Assembly (NCBI RefSeq): GCF_000576305.1
Contig: NZ_BAVZ01000001.1
Coordinates: 1 to 64,000, forward strand
From: Paenibacillus pini JCM 16418
Lineage (GTDB): Bacteria; Bacillota; Bacilli; Paenibacillales; Paenibacillaceae
Direction: 5' to 3'
DNA: 64,000 nucleotides
A program made the translations under genes and the position numbers. Shown piece after piece: positions 27,395 to 35,996 of this stretch (the first letter of the stretch is position 1; each line of letters opens with the position of its first letter). The notes below the pieces were generated by a model that was given only the letters and a program-made list of their open reading frames with translations, was not told where the DNA came from and did not search any database.

Positions 27395-28464
27395 ATGAGT
27401 TTAGCACTTCTTCCTTACATTTCCCGAATTGAGGAGCTGGATGCACAGGCGGCTCAGGCAGCCGCTCAGCATATTAGTCAATTAACCGTTCCTCCTGGTA
27501 GTTTAGGTAAACTAGAGTCTTTGGCGATCCAGTTAGCGGGAATCACAAGAGAGGTCAAACCTTCATTTACCCAACGTGAAGTGGTTATTATGGCAGCAGA
27601 TCATGGCGTATGTGCAGAAGGAGTGAGTGCATTTCCGCAGGAAGTAACGCCGCAAATGATTCTTAACTTTCTTTCTGGTGGTGCGGCGGTTAACACATTG
27701 GCACGTCAGGCGGCTGCAGACGTCGTTTGCGTCGATATCGGAGTGCTCAGTACATTAACACATCCTGTACTTGTGCAGCGTAAAATCCGCCCAGGAACAG
27801 CTAACATGGCTAAGGAACCCGCAATGACAAGATCTGAGGCTGAACAATCGATTGTGACAGGGATTGAAATTGTAGAGGATGCGGTAAAACGCGGCGTAAG
27901 CTCTTCATAACAGGGGAAATGGGAATTGGGAATACAACCGCCAGTGCAGCTATTATGTGTGCAATGCTCGATATTCCACCTGAAAAAGCAGTAGGACGCG
28001 GCACCGGTCTGGATGATGCGCGTCTAGAGCATAAAATAAGTGTTGTTCGTCAGGCTCTTTCCCTTAATCAACCCGATGCGAGCGATCCACTCGACGTATT
28101 ATCTAAAGTTGGGGGTCTTGAGATTGGAGGACTTGTTGGGGTTATTCTAGGTGCAGCAGCCAATCGCTGTCCGGTCATTATCGATGGATTTATTTCGAGT
28201 GTTGCTGCGCTGCTGGCTAGGGCACTCGTGCCAGCATCAGCGGGATACATGATTGCTTCTCATGCATCGCATGAACAAGGTCACCGTTTGCTACTGCAAG
28301 GATTGGATCTGCGTCCTGCCCTTGATTTGGACATGCGTATAGGTGAAGGCACAGGTGGCGTTCTTGGCCTACATCTCGTGGATGCAGCTTGCCGTATCGT
28401 AAGCGAGATGGCGACGTTTGAGAGTGCAGGTGTCACAAGTAATAACGAGGATGCGTTAATATGA
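27395..28464 (+). pseudogene. cobT: Nicotinate-nucleotide--dimethylbenzimidazole phosphoribosyltransferase, frameshifted
   Basis: CobT makes alpha-ribazole-5'-phosphate from nicotinate mononucleotide and the lower-ligand base. Seen: PPGSLGKLESLAIQLAGI, AADHGVCAEGVSAFPQEVT, FLSGGAAVN, then the break at about 27899-27902. After it come LFITGEMGIGNTTASAAI, GRGTGLDD, and GFISSVAALLA. One missing A (AAG read as AG in a Val-Lys-Leu context) restores a normal 356-residue enzyme. Its absence would stop nucleotide loop assembly, and its neighbours are intact, so sequencing error is the more likely reading. The start at 27395 has AAAGGGG upstream. Confidence 0.93.
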
Positions 28465-29021
28465 GTATTCTTGTTACTGGTGGTGCCCGTAGCGGCAAGA
28501 GCTCCTTCGCGGAAAAGCTGTGCATGAGTCTGGATAAAGAGGCGGTTTACGTCGCTACTGCACAAGCATTTGACGAGGAGATGACTGGGCGTATTGCTCT
28601 GCATCGACTTCAGCGTATTCAAGCGGAATATGCATGGCAGACAATTGAGGAACCGCTTAAGCTGGCGGAAAAGCTGCGGACTTGGCGCGTGACTTCAGAT
28701 CAAGCACCGACGGTTCTTGTGGACTGCTTAACGTTATGGCTGTCGAATGTTCTGCTTGCTTTGGAAGAAGAACCTGACATGGAGCAGAAAGTAGAGACAG
28801 CTATGGATGAACTAATGAGTGAAATTTCAGCTTACCCAGGTCAACTGGTGCTTGTAACCAATGAAGTCGGAAGCGGCATTGTACCTGCGTATCGACTGGG
28901 ACGGCAGTTCCGTGATTTTGCAGGCTTTCTTAATCAAGCGGTTGCTCGCTCTTGCACGCAAGTTTTTCTTGTCACAGCAGGTATACCTATTGAGCTCAAG
29001 AGTAGGGAGTATCATCTATGA
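28461..29021 (+). CDS. cobU: Adenosylcobinamide kinase/phosphate guanylyltransferase CobU
   Basis: 186 residues, bifunctional: phosphorylates adenosylcobinamide and then adds GMP. P-loop GGARSGKSSFAEKL at the N-terminus, the HRLQRI stretch containing the guanylylated His region, DCLTLWLSN, and VTNEVGSGIVP are present. Its ATG overlaps the cobT stop by four bases and its stop overlaps the cobS start, so the three genes are translationally linked. Confidence 0.95.
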   Translation: MSILVTGGARSGKSSFAEKLCMSLDKEAVYVATAQAFDEEMTGRIALHRLQRIQAEYAWQTIEEPLKLAEKLRTWRVTSDQAPTVLVDCLTLWLSNVLLALEEEPDMEQKVETAMDELMSEISAYPGQLVLVTNEVGSGIVPAYRLGRQFRDFAGFLNQAVARSCTQVFLVTAGIPIELKSREYHL

Positions 29022-29839
29022 GTAAAGGCTGGCAAGCAGCTGCGGCTGCTTTTCAATTTCTGTCCAGGTTTCCTGTAAAAGCAAATTTAGATTACACTCC
29101 TGCGTTATTCCAACAAAGCACACGTTTTTATCCGCTGGTGGGAGCAGCCATCGGATTATGTATAGGGATCATTGCAGCTGGAACAACCTACGTGCTGCCA
29201 GCGGCCCCTGCAGCGGTGCTCGTACTGATTGTCTGGGTGATACTGACGGGCGGCCTCCATTTGGACGGCTGGATGGATACAGCCGATGGTCTGCTCAGCT
29301 ACCGCTCACGTGAACGAATGCTAGAAATTATGAAAGACAGCCGGGTAGGAGCGATGGGCGTCATTGCTTGCGTTCTGCTTTTAATGTTAAAAGGTACTCT
29401 GATTTATTCGCTATTATCGAGCAGTAGAAATGGTGTTTTACCAACATTGTTGCTCATACTTCCTCCTATTTGGAGCCGCTGGTTTATGATCCACGCAATG
29501 GCAGGCTATCCTATGGCTAGGGGGAAGGAAGGACTTGCTGGGGCAAATTTTAATGGCATCAGCAAGAAGCATACTGTGCGTGCTTTTCGAATGGCTGCTG
29601 TTTTAACTTTGGTGATCACAGTACTTATGCCGTTTCTTGGCATTCACGATTCATCGTGGCTTCAGAGCGTAGTAGCATGGCTGGGATTGCCGATCCTGGC
29701 ATGGCTTTCGGGAACATGGGCCGCTCGGCAAATGAGCAATAAACTTGGTGGATTAACAGGTGATACATACGGCGCACTGAATGAGGGCATCGAAACGGTA
29801 TTGTTACTGTTTATAGTTGTTTTGACGCAGTGGATGTAG
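29018..29839 (+). CDS. cobS: Adenosylcobinamide-GDP ribazoletransferase CobS
   Basis: 273 residues, polytopic membrane enzyme joining adenosylcobinamide-GDP and alpha-ribazole (phosphate), the last step before CobC. Seen: FQFLSRFPV near the N-terminus, FYPLVGAAIGL, GGLHLDGWMDTADGL with the metal-binding Asp cluster, SRVGAMGV, and GGLTGDTYGA. It starts in an ATGA overlap with cobU and is followed by a terminator, closing the operon. Confidence 0.95.
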   Translation: MSKGWQAAAAAFQFLSRFPVKANLDYTPALFQQSTRFYPLVGAAIGLCIGIIAAGTTYVLPAAPAAVLVLIVWVILTGGLHLDGWMDTADGLLSYRSRERMLEIMKDSRVGAMGVIACVLLLMLKGTLIYSLLSSSRNGVLPTLLLILPPIWSRWFMIHAMAGYPMARGKEGLAGANFNGISKKHTVRAFRMAAVLTLVITVLMPFLGIHDSSWLQSVVAWLGLPILAWLSGTWAARQMSNKLGGLTGDTYGALNEGIETVLLLFIVVLTQWM

Positions 29840-30143
29840 TCATCATGCAGGCACTTCATTAAACGAATGTTGTATGTGATCTACACAATAGGAACCTAGG
29901 TCTTCTCAGGCAAGCTGCTATGAGGAGGCCTTTTTTGTGATTTCCATAATCGGATGATTGGGCTGGCCATTTTTGATTAATGAATAGAATATATCAAAAA
30001 CATCAATATTAAGAATTAAATTACCATTTTATTCTTCAGTAAATTAATCCTATCCAGATACTATGAATTGTGATATTATAAAAAAACCAGTTTTAGTAGA
30101 TACGTATTAATAATATTAATGATTAATAAAAGGGGAGCTATAA
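29840..30143 (+). other. Intergenic region between cobS and tcyP
   Basis: 304 bp. The first third holds the cobS terminator. The remainder is very AT-rich and presumably contains the tcyP promoter. No riboswitch was recognised. AGGGGAG lies just before the tcyP ATG. Confidence 0.5.
29899..29936 (+). terminator. Terminator of the B12 operon
   Basis: GGTCTTCTCA pairs with TGAGGAGGCC (two G-T pairs), followed by six T. Confidence 0.75.
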
Positions 30144-31538
30144 ATGGATACAATTTGGATTATCGCAAACGTCGTTGTTATGTTGCTTCTCATTGGATTG
30201 CTCATTTGGATGCAGAAGAAACATGTTTCTTTTACTAAACGAGTGTTCACTGGTTTGGGTCTAGGGATTATTTTCGGAGTTATCCTTCAGATCATATTTG
30301 GTGCAAGTTCAGATGTAATGAGTAAATCAAGTGATTGGTTTGGTCTGGTGGGTTATGGTTACGTTAGTCTACTGCAAATGGTCGTGATTCCTCTTATTAT
30401 GGTTTCGATCATTTCAGCTATTATGAATTTAAAAGGTAAGCAAAACTTAGGGAAAATTAGTGCATCTATTATAGCAGTGCTCCTGATTACAACGGCAATT
30501 GCTGCCTCAGTCAGTATTATAACGAGCAACACGTTTAATCTGAAAGCTATTGATATTACAAGTGGTGACCGTGAGCAGCAACAAGGTATTAAGCTAGAAG
30601 AGAAGCTAGGGGATGTACAGCATAAATCCATTCCACAGCAAGTTCTTGAGTTTATACCAAGTAATCCTTTCGAAGATATGACTGGCGCTCGTCGTTCTTC
30701 AACGCTTGCTGTTGTTATATTCTCCGCATTTATTGGTGTAGCTGTTCTTGGTTTGGATCGCAAAAAGCCTGAACAGGCTGCAACTTTTAGAGGAATGGTA
30801 GAAGCTGTATACGCGGTAGTTATGCGAATTGTAACATTGGTACTTCGTCTGACACCATACGGTATACTTGCTTTGATCACCAAGACGGTGGCGACGACCA
30901 ATGTGGATGAAATCCTGAAACTCATTAAGTTTGTAGGAGCTTCTTATGTTGCCATAATCGCTATGTTTATTGTCCATCTCATCCTAATTACACTGTTTGG
31001 TTTCAATCCAATTCAGTATTTGAGAAAAGTGTTGCCAACGTTGACATTTGCCTTTACATCGCGCTCAAGCGTAGCTACAATTCCATTGAATGTGGAAACG
31101 CAGAAGAAGAAACTGGGCGTATCCGATGGAATCGCGAACTTGTCTGCTACCTTTGGAGCTACGATTGGACAGAACGGTTGCGCAGGTATTTATCCCGCGA
31201 TGCTGGCTGTGATGATTGCACCAACGGTGGGTATTGATCCAATGAGTTGGAGCTTCATTATTAAGCTAATTCTTATCGTAGTCATCAGTTCCTTTGGGGT
31301 TGCTGGTGTCGGTGGTGGCGCAACATTCGCTTCGCTGATCGTGCTTTCAACGATGAACCTACCAGTAGCATTGGCAGGACTTCTAATCTCGGTTGAACCA
31401 TTGATCGATATGGGACGTACGGCGCTAAATGTGAATGATTCGATGACAGCAGGACTGATCTCCAGTAAAATTCTAAAAGAAAATGACCATAATGTTTTCA
31501 ATGATAATAGTGTTGATCTAGATTCAGCACATGTATAA
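30144..31538 (+). CDS. tcyP: L-cystine/dicarboxylate symporter family protein TcyP
   Basis: 464 residues of the DAACS sodium/proton-symporter family, with eight membrane helices and two re-entrant loops. The SRSSVATIPLNVE motif (hairpin 1), the GATIGQNGCAGIYPAMLA segment, and the GGGATFASLIVLSTMNLP stretch support the L-cystine uptake subgroup (TcyP, ~463 residues). Context of sulfate and cysteine genes in the window agrees. In Bacillus subtilis tcyP is repressed by CymR; I see no confident site here. A terminator follows at 31556. Confidence 0.88.
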   Translation: MDTIWIIANVVVMLLLIGLLIWMQKKHVSFTKRVFTGLGLGIIFGVILQIIFGASSDVMSKSSDWFGLVGYGYVSLLQMVVIPLIMVSIISAIMNLKGKQNLGKISASIIAVLLITTAIAASVSIITSNTFNLKAIDITSGDREQQQGIKLEEKLGDVQHKSIPQQVLEFIPSNPFEDMTGARRSSTLAVVIFSAFIGVAVLGLDRKKPEQAATFRGMVEAVYAVVMRIVTLVLRLTPYGILALITKTVATTNVDEILKLIKFVGASYVAIIAMFIVHLILITLFGFNPIQYLRKVLPTLTFAFTSRSSVATIPLNVETQKKKLGVSDGIANLSATFGATIGQNGCAGIYPAMLAVMIAPTVGIDPMSWSFIIKLILIVVISSFGVAGVGGGATFASLIVLSTMNLPVALAGLLISVEPLIDMGRTALNVNDSMTAGLISSKILKENDHNVFNDNSVDLDSAHV

Positions 31539-31555
31539 TTGAAATAATATGCAGG

Positions 31556-31590
31556 AAAGAGTTAAAGCAAATTGCTTTGGCTCTTTTTTT
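31556..31590 (+). terminator. Terminator of tcyP
   Basis: Stem formed by GAG-tt-AAAGC and GCTTT-gg-CTC, with a short loop, followed by seven or more T. Confidence 0.8.
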
Positions 31591-31591
31591 G

Positions 31592-31619
31592 TTGACTCGT
31601 TTCGAGGAAAAAATACATA
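31592..31619 (+). promoter_or_regulatory. Candidate promoter for the preQ1-controlled gene
   Basis: TTGACT (31592-31597) and TACATA (31614-31619) with a 16-nt spacer, about 90 nt upstream of the preQ1 aptamer. It lies right against the tcyP terminator T-run. Confidence 0.35.
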
Positions 31620-31709
31620 GCCAGATCATCTCAGTTGTGATAAAGTAGATCATGTTTTGGGACTTGGCATCTAAGAGTGGGCTTCACCACACTGATTTTG
31701 TACCTGAAA

Positions 31710-31750
31710 CCGCGGTTCGTAACCATCCCGCGTAATCAAAACTAGGAGGA
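31710..31750 (+). promoter_or_regulatory. preQ1-I riboswitch
   Basis: P1 is CGCGG (31711-31715) with CCGCG (31728-31732). The loop starts with TTC as in the class I consensus, and the A-rich tail TAATCAAAACTA runs into AGGAGG (31744-31749). The tail can pair back into the loop to form the class I pseudoknot, and this buries the ribosome site. No terminator lies between it and the ATG at 31758, so control is probably translational. The downstream gene is a queuosine-precursor transporter, which fits. Confidence 0.88.
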
Positions 31751-31757
31751 ATAATCC

Positions 31758-32444
31758 ATGTTTAACTTGCTTTGGGGCATGTTGTTTGTGCTCGTGAATT
31801 TCTCCCTGTTTCTACTGTGTTACCGTTTATTCGGTAAAAAGGGACTCTATGCCTGGATCGGAGTGGCGACGGTTATCGCCAACATTCAGGTAACGAAGAC
31901 AATCGACATGTTTGGCATCGTGATGACGCTCGGCAACACGATGTATGTCAGTCTGTATATGACGAGTGATTTGCTTAATGAGAAGTACGGGAAAGAAGAG
32001 GCGAGGAAAGCAGTATGGTTTGGCTTTTTCACATTAGTAATGACGACTGTGATTATGCAAATGGCACTGTACTTTACACCGGATGCTAGTGATCTTGCAC
32101 AGGAGTCACTAAGCAACATATTTGGTCTGATGCCGCGGCTCGCGCTTGCTAGCTTGGCTGCTTATTTTATCAGCCAGTTTCTGGATGTACGACTCTATTC
32201 TTGGCTGCGCAACATGTTCGGCAAACGCAATCAATTTTGGATTCGTAATAACGGCAGTACGATGATTAGTTCATTAGTCGACACGCTCGTTTTCTGCACG
32301 ATTGCATTTGCAGGGGATCGATATACATTTGGTGTATGGATGGAAATTTTCCTGACGACTTACATTATCAAATTTATACTGACTGCGGTAGGAACTCCAT
32401 TTCTGTACATTGCTCGTGATTTCAAATTCAAGGATGAGGATTAA
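31758..32444 (+). CDS. yhhQ: Queuosine precursor transporter (YhhQ/YpdP, COG1738)
   Basis: 228 residues, six to seven membrane helices, VUT/QPTR family. Escherichia coli YhhQ imports 7-cyano-7-deazaguanine; family members take up queuosine precursors. Seen: [38 protein letters not shown], and the RNNGSTMISSLVDTLVF stretch that is diagnostic. A preQ1-I riboswitch sits on its ribosome site, so import should drop when preQ1 is plentiful. It is followed by a bidirectional terminator shared with the M24 peptidase gene. Confidence 0.92.
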   Translation: MFNLLWGMLFVLVNFSLFLLCYRLFGKKGLYAWIGVATVIANIQVTKTIDMFGIVMTLGNTMYVSLYMTSDLLNEKYGKEEARKAVWFGFFTLVMTTVIMQMALYFTPDASDLAQESLSNIFGLMPRLALASLAAYFISQFLDVRLYSWLRNMFGKRNQFWIRNNGSTMISSLVDTLVFCTIAFAGDRYTFGVWMEIFLTTYIIKFILTAVGTPFLYIARDFKFKDED

Positions 32445-32457
32445 GTCCTCATACAAT

Positions 32458-32500
32458 AAAAACCCGGAAGAGGCACTTAACGTGTATCTTCCGGGTTTTT
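32458..32500. terminator. Bidirectional terminator
   Basis: AAAAACCCGGAAGA (32458-32471) pairs perfectly with TCTTCCGGGTTTTT (32487-32500). It serves the convergent queuosine transporter and peptidase genes. Confidence 0.88.
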
Positions 32501-32526
32501 AAAATTATATATCGCTGACGATTTGC

Positions 32527-33615
32527 TTAACCAATGACAGTTAACTCTTTAGGATACGAAGTGAGAACTTCGACTCCGTTCTCTGTGACATAAATATCAT
32601 CTTCAATGCGGACCCCACCGATGTTAGGCACATAAATGCCAGGCTCGACAGTGAATACCATGCCTGCCTGTACCAAATCTTGATTGTTACCGTGAACCGA
32701 AGGATATTCATGTACGTCCATGCCTAGGCCATGTCCGAGGCGATGCATAAAGTACGGACCGTAGCCAGCATCAATCGTCACCTTGCGTGCCGCTTGATCT
32801 ACGGAAGCTAATGTTACACCAGGTTGAATGGCCTGAATCCCATGCATGTTGGCTTCCAGAACGGTTTGATAAATTTTAGTCTGTTCAGGAGTAATATCTC
32901 CTACAGCAAATGTTCTCGTAATATCGGATGCATAGTTATCTGCGTAAACGCCCATATCAAACATTAAAAGATCGCCCGCCCCAATTTTACGATTTCCAGG
33001 TACGCCGTGTGGTAGCGCTGTGTTCGGGCCTGAGAGTACCATCGTATCGAAGGATGGACCTGCTGCGCCGGATTTTTTCATGAAATACTCCAGCTCTGCA
33101 ACCAGCTCAATCTCTGTCATTCCAATCTTAAAATGATTGAGGCCTTGACGAAGGACATCCTCTATGAGGTGAATCGCGTGTTTCATTCGAGCAATCTCAT
33201 CGGTACTTTTGACAACGCGCATGCTTCTCAGAAGGGGACCAATGTCTTGAAACTGGTCAGGTGCCACAGACTGTTGTAATAATTCAAAACGGGATACCGT
33301 TAATTGTTCCTTCTCGATACCAAGAACGCCAGGTGAGGACGTGAATTGTTGCCCTAAGATCACGTATGGATTATCTGTGTCTTCATGTGTCACGATGTGG
33401 CTTACAGAGGAAGCTGCGCGAGCTGCCTCCGCATCTAATGCAGGCACAATGAGAATGGGCTCCTCACCACGAATGAGTAATAGGCCGAGAAACCGCTCAT
33501 GGGGGTCAGAAGCAAAGCCTGTTAAATAATATACATGCTTGGGATCTGTGACTAATAGACTGTTCAGTCCCGCTTGACCCATAGTTTGCTCAAGTTGTTG
33601 AATTCGTGTACTCAT
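32527..33615 (-). CDS. pepQ: M24 family Xaa-Pro peptidase
   Basis: 362 residues, creatinase-type N-terminal domain (1-125) plus a pita-bread catalytic domain. The dinuclear metal ligands are visible: Asp in FDMGVYADNY and the next DITRTF, His in HRLGHGLGMDVHEYP, Glu in VEPGIY and Glu in VRIEDD. It is likely a cytoplasmic aminopeptidase P or prolidase acting on Xaa-Pro bonds; which of the two cannot be decided. The ATG at 33615 is preceded by GGAG. Confidence 0.92.
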   Translation of the reverse strand: MSTRIQQLEQTMGQAGLNSLLVTDPKHVYYLTGFASDPHERFLGLLLIRGEEPILIVPALDAEAARAASSVSHIVTHEDTDNPYVILGQQFTSSPGVLGIEKEQLTVSRFELLQQSVAPDQFQDIGPLLRSMRVVKSTDEIARMKHAIHLIEDVLRQGLNHFKIGMTEIELVAELEYFMKKSGAAGPSFDTMVLSGPNTALPHGVPGNRKIGAGDLLMFDMGVYADNYASDITRTFAVGDITPEQTKIYQTVLEANMHGIQAIQPGVTLASVDQAARKVTIDAGYGPYFMHRLGHGLGMDVHEYPSVHGNNQDLVQAGMVFTVEPGIYVPNIGGVRIEDDIYVTENGVEVLTSYPKELTVIG

Positions 33616-33898
33616 GTTTGGGGTTCGCTCCTTGTTTCGTCGATTCGATTAGTGCAATGTATTTGATATCTATTATAAACCCCAATTATCAAAAAGGAAA
33701 AATAATGACAAGGTCATTTCTTCAATAGATCTGTTCTTCTGAAAGCTAGGGAATTCGTATGGTGAAGAACGTATTTGCGCGTAGTAGTTTCATATCCTGT
33801 CCCCCTGTATTATAAATGAGATATGTTCATCATAGATTTATTTATCATAGGCTTTTACATGAAAATAATTTGAAATTGTATAAAAGGGGTGAATCATC

Positions 33899-34732
33899 AT
33901 CGAAATCGCAATGGTGACTGGAGCTAATTCGGGTATGGGGCTTGCCACATCGATAGCATTGGCTAAAAGAGGAGCGCATGTTATCATGGTTTGCCGCAGT
34001 GAAGAACGAGGCAAAGCGGCGTTGGAAGAGGCAATAAACAAAAGTGGCTCACAGCATGTAGAGTTAATGTTATGCGATTTAGGAGATTTGGAGAGCATCC
34101 GTAGCTTCGCCACAGCTTTTTGTTCTAAGTATGATGTCCTTGACGTGCTTGTAAACAATGCAGGTGTCGTAAGTATTAAACGAGAAATTACCAAGGATGG
34201 ATTTGAAATGGATTTAGGAATCAATCATCTCGGGCATTTTTTGCTCACGAATCTACTATTGGAACCACTGATTGCTGCCCACCAAGGGCGAGTGGTGAGT
34301 GTTGCATCAGGTGCGTATAAAGTAGGACATATTCATTTCGATGATCCTTTTCTATCGAAAGGATTCAATCCAATTAAAGCATACGCGCAGTCTAAGCTGG
34401 CCAATATTCTATTTATTAAAGAGCTAGCTCAGCGCTTGAGCGACACTCGTGTTACAGCAAACTGTGTGCATCCAGGTGCAGTGGGAACGCAGATTGGTGT
34501 GAATCGTCAGACTGGATTTGGTAAAAGCGTGCATGCATTGCTACGGCCGTTCTTTCTAACCCCAGAGCAAGGAGCGCAGGGAGCCATTTATTTGGCAACG
34601 TCTCCAGATGTGGTGGGGATGAGCGGGCAATATTTTTACAAGACAAAACATCAAAAGCTTACTTCGCGGGCAAATCATCCCGAGGACGCGAAGCGGCTCT
34701 GGCAATGGAGCGAGAAGCAGGTTGGTTTGTAA
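33899..34732 (+). CDS. Short-chain dehydrogenase/reductase with an odd start
   Basis: SDR of the retinol-dehydrogenase-like type: cofactor motif TGANSGMG, NNAG, and catalytic YAQSK. 273 residues if counted from the first ATG at 33911, but that start trims the first beta strand and has no ribosome site. A good site (AAAAGGGG) lies 9 nt before an in-frame ATC at 33899, where a homologous protein would be expected to begin (EIAMVTG follows). Either ATC is used or the original ATG has mutated. Substrate unknown. The next gene, a GNAT, starts about 80 nt downstream. Confidence 0.8.
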   Translation: MEIAMVTGANSGMGLATSIALAKRGAHVIMVCRSEERGKAALEEAINKSGSQHVELMLCDLGDLESIRSFATAFCSKYDVLDVLVNNAGVVSIKREITKDGFEMDLGINHLGHFLLTNLLLEPLIAAHQGRVVSVASGAYKVGHIHFDDPFLSKGFNPIKAYAQSKLANILFIKELAQRLSDTRVTANCVHPGAVGTQIGVNRQTGFGKSVHALLRPFFLTPEQGAQGAIYLATSPDVVGMSGQYFYKTKHQKLTSRANHPEDAKRLWQWSEKQVGL

Positions 34733-34811
34733 GAAAATAGATAAACCATAACCTCTATTTTTCCTTTAAAATAGTGATATAAATAACCACTATCGGAGGT
34801 AGGGGAAAGAC

Positions 34812-35330
34812 ATGACAGAGGATCAATATACAATAGAACATGCACAAGTTAGTGATTTAGAGGATATCGTTCGCATATACAATTCAACGATTGCCGGTAG
34901 AATGGTGACAGCGGATTTAGAACCTGTGACGGTTGAGAGTAAACTCAACTGGTTTATGGAGCATAATGAACATCAGCGGCCGCTATGGATAATGAAATCC
35001 GAAGGTAAGGTTATGGCTTGGCTTAGCTTCCAATCCTTTTATGGAAGAGCAGCTTATGACGCTACTGCAGAAATTAGCATTTATGTGTCGGAGGATTGCC
35101 GCGGAGCTGGAATCGGAGGCATTTTTCTAGAAAAAGCTATTGGAGAATGTCCTCGCCTTGGAATCACTAGCCTGGTAGGATTTGTATTTGGGCATAATGC
35201 ACCAAGTCTCAAGCTGCTACGCAGATTTGGTTTTGAGGACTGGGGTTTTCTTCCTGGTGTAGCGGTGCTAGATGGAGTCCAACGAGACTTGGTGATTATC
35301 GGTAGAAAAATAGACAACGCGGGATTGTAA
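34812..35330 (+). CDS. GNAT family N-acetyltransferase, phosphinothricin acetyltransferase-like
   Basis: 172 residues. The layout follows Pat/Bar-type enzymes: [22 protein letters not shown] near the N-terminus, [18 protein letters not shown] as acetyl-CoA motif A, and [22 protein letters not shown] near the end. Members acetylate amino-acid-like toxins or methionine derivatives. GGAGG lies 11 nt before the ATG. A terminator follows. Confidence 0.9.
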   Translation: MTEDQYTIEHAQVSDLEDIVRIYNSTIAGRMVTADLEPVTVESKLNWFMEHNEHQRPLWIMKSEGKVMAWLSFQSFYGRAAYDATAEISIYVSEDCRGAGIGGIFLEKAIGECPRLGITSLVGFVFGHNAPSLKLLRRFGFEDWGFLPGVAVLDGVQRDLVIIGRKIDNAGL

Positions 35331-35345
35331 ACAAATGAACACACG

Positions 35346-35379
35346 AAAAGGCGCTTCATTATAACTCCAGCGCCTTTTT
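35346..35379 (+). terminator. Rho-independent terminator
   Basis: AAAAGGCGCT pairs with AGCGCCTTTTT around a 13-nt loop; it ends the GNAT gene. Confidence 0.82.
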
Positions 35380-35439
35380 AATACAATGTATGAAATTCAT
35401 AGAAACTAAGTTTCTTTCATGTATGCTATGGAGTTAAAA

Positions 35440-35790
35440 TTAGGTCCTTGTGTCTGTGGCTTCTTCTAATGTCACCCATTGTTCAGACCATTCCTCTATT
35501 CCTCGAATAACTGGCTCAAGTGCTAAACCCTTCTTCGTTAAGGAATACTCAATGCGTACCGGTGTTTCAGGATACACATCTCTTCTAACCACACCATCAT
35601 GTTCTAAATCTTTCAATCTTTCAGATAGGAGCCTTCCACTAATGGGGAGAGAGGCCTCAATTTCGCAGAATCGTTTAGGGCCTGTAAGCAGCTGATAAAT
35701 AATAAAGCTGGTCCAGCGCCGATTTATAATTTCCATCCCTTTTTCCAATTTCGGGCACAAATCCATAGAACACATATTCTTAGAACTCAT
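35440..35790 (-). CDS. HxlR family transcriptional regulator
   Basis: 116 residues, a single winged helix-turn-helix of the HxlR/DUF24 type. An N-terminal Cys pair (CSMDLCPKLEKGMEIINRRW) and the recognition region RFCEIEASLPISGRLLSERLKDLEHDGVV are seen. The N-terminal cysteines suggest possible thiol-based sensing, as in known relatives. It faces away from the neighbouring lipoprotein gene, and its target is not evident. Confidence 0.92.
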   Translation of the reverse strand: MSSKNMCSMDLCPKLEKGMEIINRRWTSFIIYQLLTGPKRFCEIEASLPISGRLLSERLKDLEHDGVVRRDVYPETPVRIEYSLTKKGLALEPVIRGIEEWSEQWVTLEEATDTRT

Positions 35791-35996
35791 GATTATTCAC
35801 CTCTTTATACCTACATTATAGCTGAAAGTACTCGTTAAATACATAATTTATGATATTCAACGCTGGATTAACTATCATTAAAGGAAGATCTCCCGAATAT
35901 TTTTGGTACAATTTCCCTTTACATAGAGAGCTTACTGCTGGCATACTATATTCAATCATGATCATTTTTTTATATATACGAGGGGGAAAATAACGA

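Noticed and set aside
30359-30925. 188-codon antisense open frame in tcyP
   Set aside because: Same reasoning; the plus strand encodes an unmistakable symporter.
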